The position numbers were made by a program, and so were the translations under genes. 64,000 nucleotides of DNA from positions 6,098,174 through 6,162,173 of the forward strand of contig OU452223.1 of assembly GCA_911728455.2 (NCBI GenBank). Direction: 5' to 3'. This document shows, in pieces, positions 51,701-57,700 of the stretch. The notes under the pieces were generated by a model. The model was given only the letters and a program-made list of their open reading frames with translations, searched no databases and was not told the DNA's origin. Source of the DNA: Marthasterias glacialis. Lineage: Eukaryota; Echinodermata; Asteroidea; Forcipulatida; Asteriidae. Each line of letters starts with the position of its first letter. Positions within the stretch are counted from its first letter, which is position 1.

Positions 51701-54700
51701 TAATCGGGGATTACATAAAAATTGCCTCTGAATAGCCACAAAATGCCAGTACTTATAAGACTATTTTTGTCCTTGTGAGGGTGAAACAAAGTGTTAGACG
51801 CCACGTGGTCCGCAATTACATACCAGGGTCTTTACACAGCAGGGGAAACATTTGCGTGTATTCACGTCATCCGGTTTCAACTGGTTAATAAAACTGTATT
51901 TGGTGAATGAGAAAATTACTGAATACTGACGAATGAGACCATTAGGCTAAAAATTGATAAAATATTTTTAGTTGTAGTCTGGCAAGTGTGATGGGATTGT
52001 GCCTTTGATGACACAAGCATGGAATTTGGCACAAAGTCCAATTGTGTCATGAGAATAGATATTTGGCTATAGGGCCATCACAGATTTGCCCTTTGAAAAA
52101 ATATGGGTAGTATAACAAGTATTGGCAGCAGTTTTGAAAATTGTGAAAATTGCGCTATTCTAACAATTTTTTCAAAATTCAAATCTGTGATGGCCCTACA
52201 GCTAAATATCTTTCACGTGACAAACTCTCTTGTATCATCAAAGGGATAGTTTCCCTATATATCTGCCCCGCTATTTAATAACTTTTATAGATTAAAGGGA
52301 AGTTTATTAGTTCTTACCACTGGTTACTGTATGATGCGACCGGAAACTCAGTGGACTTGATGTTCCTTTAAAGTTGGCATGCATTCAACCCAAAATACAA
52401 TATGGTTAAAAAATACAATATGATGAAGAACTGTTTCATTTGCAAACAAAATATGATGTCTGGTAGAATGCCCTGTTTAGTTAGAAATGAATGCTCAATT
52501 TGAATTCCACAGACTACATCCATTGTTGCTAATATATGTCACATAGTTAGGGGCTAAGCTAGTTACGTATTTGACACAACAAATGCTCAAACACAGTTCT
52601 TAATGAAATACGTGGCACACAAGGATACCAAACTTTGTTGATCTGGAGGTTGCAATGCAAAAGCTTGCCCCGGACCTTGTTCTACAGCAACATTGGATTT
52701 GGTCTTAGAATTCAAATTGAGCATTTACTTGAGACTGAATGGGCATCGTACCAGACATCATTCAAATCTGACTTGCAAATGGCCTAATGAACAGACAAAC
52801 TGCAGAATCTTATACATAGGCACACCACATGAACTCAAAGTTTCAATTTCAATTTTGAGAGCGGAAAGTGGGTGCAAAATAGGAAAAACCAAGGACAACT
52901 CCAATTATAACTTAATTAACAAATCAAACGATTCCCCAAAAATATGCAGTTTGTAGTGTACATTCCAAATGTATCCCCAAAATAGAAAATAACTAGAAAC
53001 CCTTTTTAATATATATTTTGTAAATGCTTGTGTTCTTTGGTCATCATATAAAATCAACTGCAATTAACAAAGCTAGGTTAATATTACATATTATACTAAA
53101 TATTCTAAATTTACATAATATAATTAGCTACTTTTACATTCAATGGTTTAATGTGTTATATGAATGTTGTAATAATGATACTGAATATTTTAACATGTAA
53201 ATGTTCTGGTTTAATGTTCAATTAGACACATAATCATTTTAGTAGTATTTTAATGGGTTCTGATAAAAGCACCAAGAGATTTTAATTTCAGTTGTTGAAA
53301 TTGTTAATTATGGTAATGCAGTGTGTATTTAAAAATGCGGCAAAGTGTTTTGGCATGCATGCCATGCAGTGAGTATAGCCAAGCGTGTAATACATGAATG
53401 TAATGTTTAAATGATGATGATGTAATTTCTATGCTAATTAGGAGGCACTCCTTACCGGATGGTATCGAGCCGTAATCGCTGTGTTCACTGCTTTCTTCTA
53501 TTTCGGGTAAAACTGAACCGTGGTAAAACAGTCAACAAAATAATCAATGTGTGTATATAATATGTGACGAGCCATGACAAAACCAGGCACTTCCTGCCAA
53601 AACTCAAAACTGGGTTTATTTGCTCATCAAATTGATGACAATAAGAGCTTTCCAATAACATCCAATCAGAGCTTATCAGGAAAGTATTTATCAACTTATA
53701 GAAAATCTAGGGCTGATGTTTTGGTTGCCTTCACTTCTAATGCCATTTTAATATTTACAAGAACTGCTTGATTTTGGCGTAGAGCGTCACATACATTTCA
53801 ACATCATTAATATCATTTCATAAAACGCTTTCTTCACACATTATTAAGAAATAGTGCAAATAAAAAAAAAAATAAAAAAAAAATTAAATCTAAAATCAGA
53901 AAACTTTGTTTATATTAGATTAGGGTTAGATCAACATATTCACAAGTGTATGCTGGGGCGGGGGGAGGGGGGGAGGGGTAGAGGGTAGTGTTTAGTATCC
54001 AACGTACGTTTCTCATTTTGATGAAAATGTCAATTATTACCTGAAATTGGTATTGTGAATGGCTGTCTACCTTGCTATGTTCTCTATTCAATGCTCACAG
54101 TGATGATATTGTGCTTTTTCTGGAGTTTTCATTAACTGTCAAAGATTTGTGCCACAAGACTGGGCCCAATTTAGAAATGCTTAAGCATATAAAGTAGGTC
54201 AGCACAAAACCGTTATGCTTACCGGAGTTAGGTTACCAGCCGAAATACCATGTCACATGTACCATGTGTGACTGGTATCCTGCTTCTTTTTGCTTAGCCA
54301 CAAATGAAGCACTATTGTCTACTTAGGCAGCTCTATAAAATTGGGCCTTAGTCTTTGTACTCTTAAAGTAGCAGTAAAAAATCTAACCAAGTACACAAAG
54401 TCTACACACATTCCCACTGGGGTAAAAAAAGTCAAGGTGTTTATAAATGCATTATTTTATTTATTTATTTATTTATTCATTTATTTATTTATTTGTTTAT
54501 TCATTTATTTATTTATTTATTTGTTTGTTTATTTATTTATTTATTTATTTGTTTACTTGTTTTTTTTTTTTTTTTTTTGGGGGGGGGGTCAAGGGAGGTC
54601 ATGAAGAAGAGTAACCTCTGCATGGTTGTGGAAAATGTGATCTGCTCTGTGAGCAGCTTTGAAGTTAGAATCAAAAAAATGTATTCAAGGGTAACCACAT

Positions 54701-57700
54701 CAGAGTCATCTTACTAATAGACTAACAGACCAGGCATGATATTTTGACCCTTGAAAAACAACGCAGAACAATTCTGAGTACAAAGCTACCTAGCTACATA
54801 TGGTATGGGATTTGTTTAGCTTTTTGAGGCTATTTAACAAAAATATGTTACTGATTTCTTGAAGAGGCAAAAAAAAAAAGAAGGGGGAAAAAAAGGAAAT
54901 AAAACTCAAATAGGAAGAATATCATGTCTTGTAAAAGGTCGATTATATGAAACGTAAACAAATAATTCTGTATTGTGATTTATGTAGTGAGTTTTTTTCT
55001 TCAATAAAACCAGTGACTTGTGCAATTCAAATCAAAACAAAGTGCATTCACACTTCAAGTTATTTTTGTGTGTCCGTAAAAGAAAATCCAAACTAAAAAC
55101 GTGCTTGAAGTTAATAAGAATTATTATTTGAAATATTTCTCAATCTTACTACTAAATGACTTTGAGTCTTTAACTGCAGTGGCGTTGCCTAGATTTTTTC
55201 ACTGGAGGGTGCAGGGAAGGCATTGCTTTTCAGTGGGGGGGGGGGGGGGGGGGCCCAAATACTATGCTTTTTAATGAATTACATGTATCTACATTTTTTT
55301 ATGGGGGGGCACCTTGGGGCTCTGGAAATGTTTTTGGGGGACACGTGCCCCCCCGCCCCTAGTGCCCCCTTGGCTAGACCACTGATTAACTGGAAACCAA
55401 AACACATGCCAAATTCAAAGGGTAATTTCAACTTCAATCAAATTAACGCATAGCACATTTATGCCTCTATTCACATATCTTTTGGTGGTATTTTTACATT
55501 TTTTCCATATTTAAAATTAGGGTCGCTTTCATTTTTAGTATCAGTCGGGTTATGCCAAACATACAATTTTATTTCTATGGCCTGATCAATTAACATGTAC
55601 AAGTAAGTGATTGCTCATGATAATGGCTAGGCCTTAGAAATCAAATTGTATGTTTGGCGTAACCCGACCGATGCTAAAAATACAGCTGCCCCTAATAAGT
55701 ATTTAAGAGGGGAATTTCTAATCAGTTCTACAAAAAAGGCACTGTACAAATATATCAGTTGATCAAAAGCAGAGTTGCATTCAAATGGTGGAAAAACGCT
55801 GTAGTGTACATGTAGTATAGTATCTGTGTAAACTTCTGCCATGCCAAAAGCTTAATATCGCCAAAGACTATTGGCTAAAGAAAACCGAGCTTCCGCACTA
55901 TCAACCAATCCACGGCACCGATAAAAAATGTTCATGCTTAGGTCATTATTGTGAGTAACAACAGAATTGCCGTCAATATTCATTCTTATTAAAATGCAGT
56001 CTGCCAGATTTGACAAAGGTGACAGCAACACCAAAAGATCCATCACTTCAACAGTCGTTCAATTAAACAACAGCAAATCTTGAAATTTGCCACTGTCAAT
56101 TGTAAAAACAAACCAAAGACACAGCAAAGAGACAAAATAATATAATTGTGCTTCATTTGAACTTTAGATCTCAATGGTGGATGGAAACAAAATTACAAAG
56201 TAAAACATTTATCGTTCACAACACGGCAAAAAAACAAACTACCTGTGATACTTTGTGTGGTGAAGTTAGTTTTCATGAACTGGGTTTCTCTTACCAAGAG
56301 GCTCGGGTGTTTTCTCAACTTCCCAGCGTACTGATTTCTCTGTTTGAGGCAAAAGGGATACCTCTTAGTTGACACAAGATCGGCCAAAACACACATAGTA
56401 TGATTTTATGCCAGCTGTCAACACTTTCATGTCATTACGTCACACGCGTCGTGCATGCCCAAAGTTTTCACTGCTTCCAGTTACAAAGCTGGCATACATT
56501 ACTGTGTTATTTTACCGAAAAACACTCATTCCTACATTCAAAGACATTTCTTATGAAAGAAACCGATATTTCTGATAAGACCTTGAGTCTTTGCAAGACA
56601 CACGTGAAAGGCAAGTCCAGAAATGATGTTGTTCTTACACAAATCATCAAAGACAAAAAGTTCAATGCATTTCCTATGGGCTTCTGGCAATCGATGGAGC
56701 CAGTTTGTGTGAAGTGGGCTTGACTTACAGTGGATTTATGTCACACTTACCAACAGGATAAACATTCTCTTACCTTATAAGAGTATCAGGATATAAGAAT
56801 CAACTAATGGATCAGAAACTTGCATTTACTATATAAGCAATCAAACCATTATGCCCCGCCCACCCTAGATAGACTAATCTGAGCAGCTCGTTCATGGGTG
56901 TTTAAACCACCGCAGCTATGGCCACCGCATGCACACATCATCACACACGCACTGTGAATCCTCCATGCTCATTGGTACATACCACGCTGACCTGCCATTG
57001 TCGTGTCACGTGCGAGTGCGTTGGCCATAGCTAGGGTGGTATAAAACACCATAATCGAGCACTACTTAGATTAGTGTATAAAACGTCTAGAAGTGGCATT
57101 CATGTAGGTTATGATGATAATGATGTACATACATGTACTTAACTTCATCATATTAAAGTTAGTATTTTTACAGTAATTAACACTTTAAAAAGTATAAAAT
57201 AGCGCAAAAGCTGAACATTTCAACAAAACTAAACACATAAAAGACACAGGATAAAGAAAAGAACATAAAGATGGGGGACTGGAGTGACCTGCATCAAACC
57301 TTCACCATGCAACAAAGTTAACAGCTGACACCATTGTTAGCATGCGCCTGCTTTTTAAGCCTGCATTATTGCATTTTGTTTTTAAATTAAAAGCTAAATT
57401 GATAAAATTCTACCTTCGTCCACTGGAAACCTGTCAGGAGATAGCCCCCTCAGGGAAGGGGATTGGTTTGAAAGAGAGCAAAGGTCAGAGGTCGGAGTTG
57501 AAGACAGACTCTCCTCAGAGTCCAGACTACAGGTGGGAATAGCGACAGTCAAACACTGGACACTAGAGGGCGGTGTTATCTGGACGGAGGTGAGACTATT
57601 ACACAGGGAAACTTGAGAGGATAGTCGAGAAGGAAGATGGAAAACAGATAGAGGAAACAAGTAAAATAGAATAGAAATGAATGTAAGAAACAATGTGAGT

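Noticed and set aside
39089-53455. Additional host-gene exons in the lectin-bearing intron
   Set aside because: I looked for short phase-1 exons with CTTAC-type donors on the minus strand and found none with both sites; small exons could still be missed.
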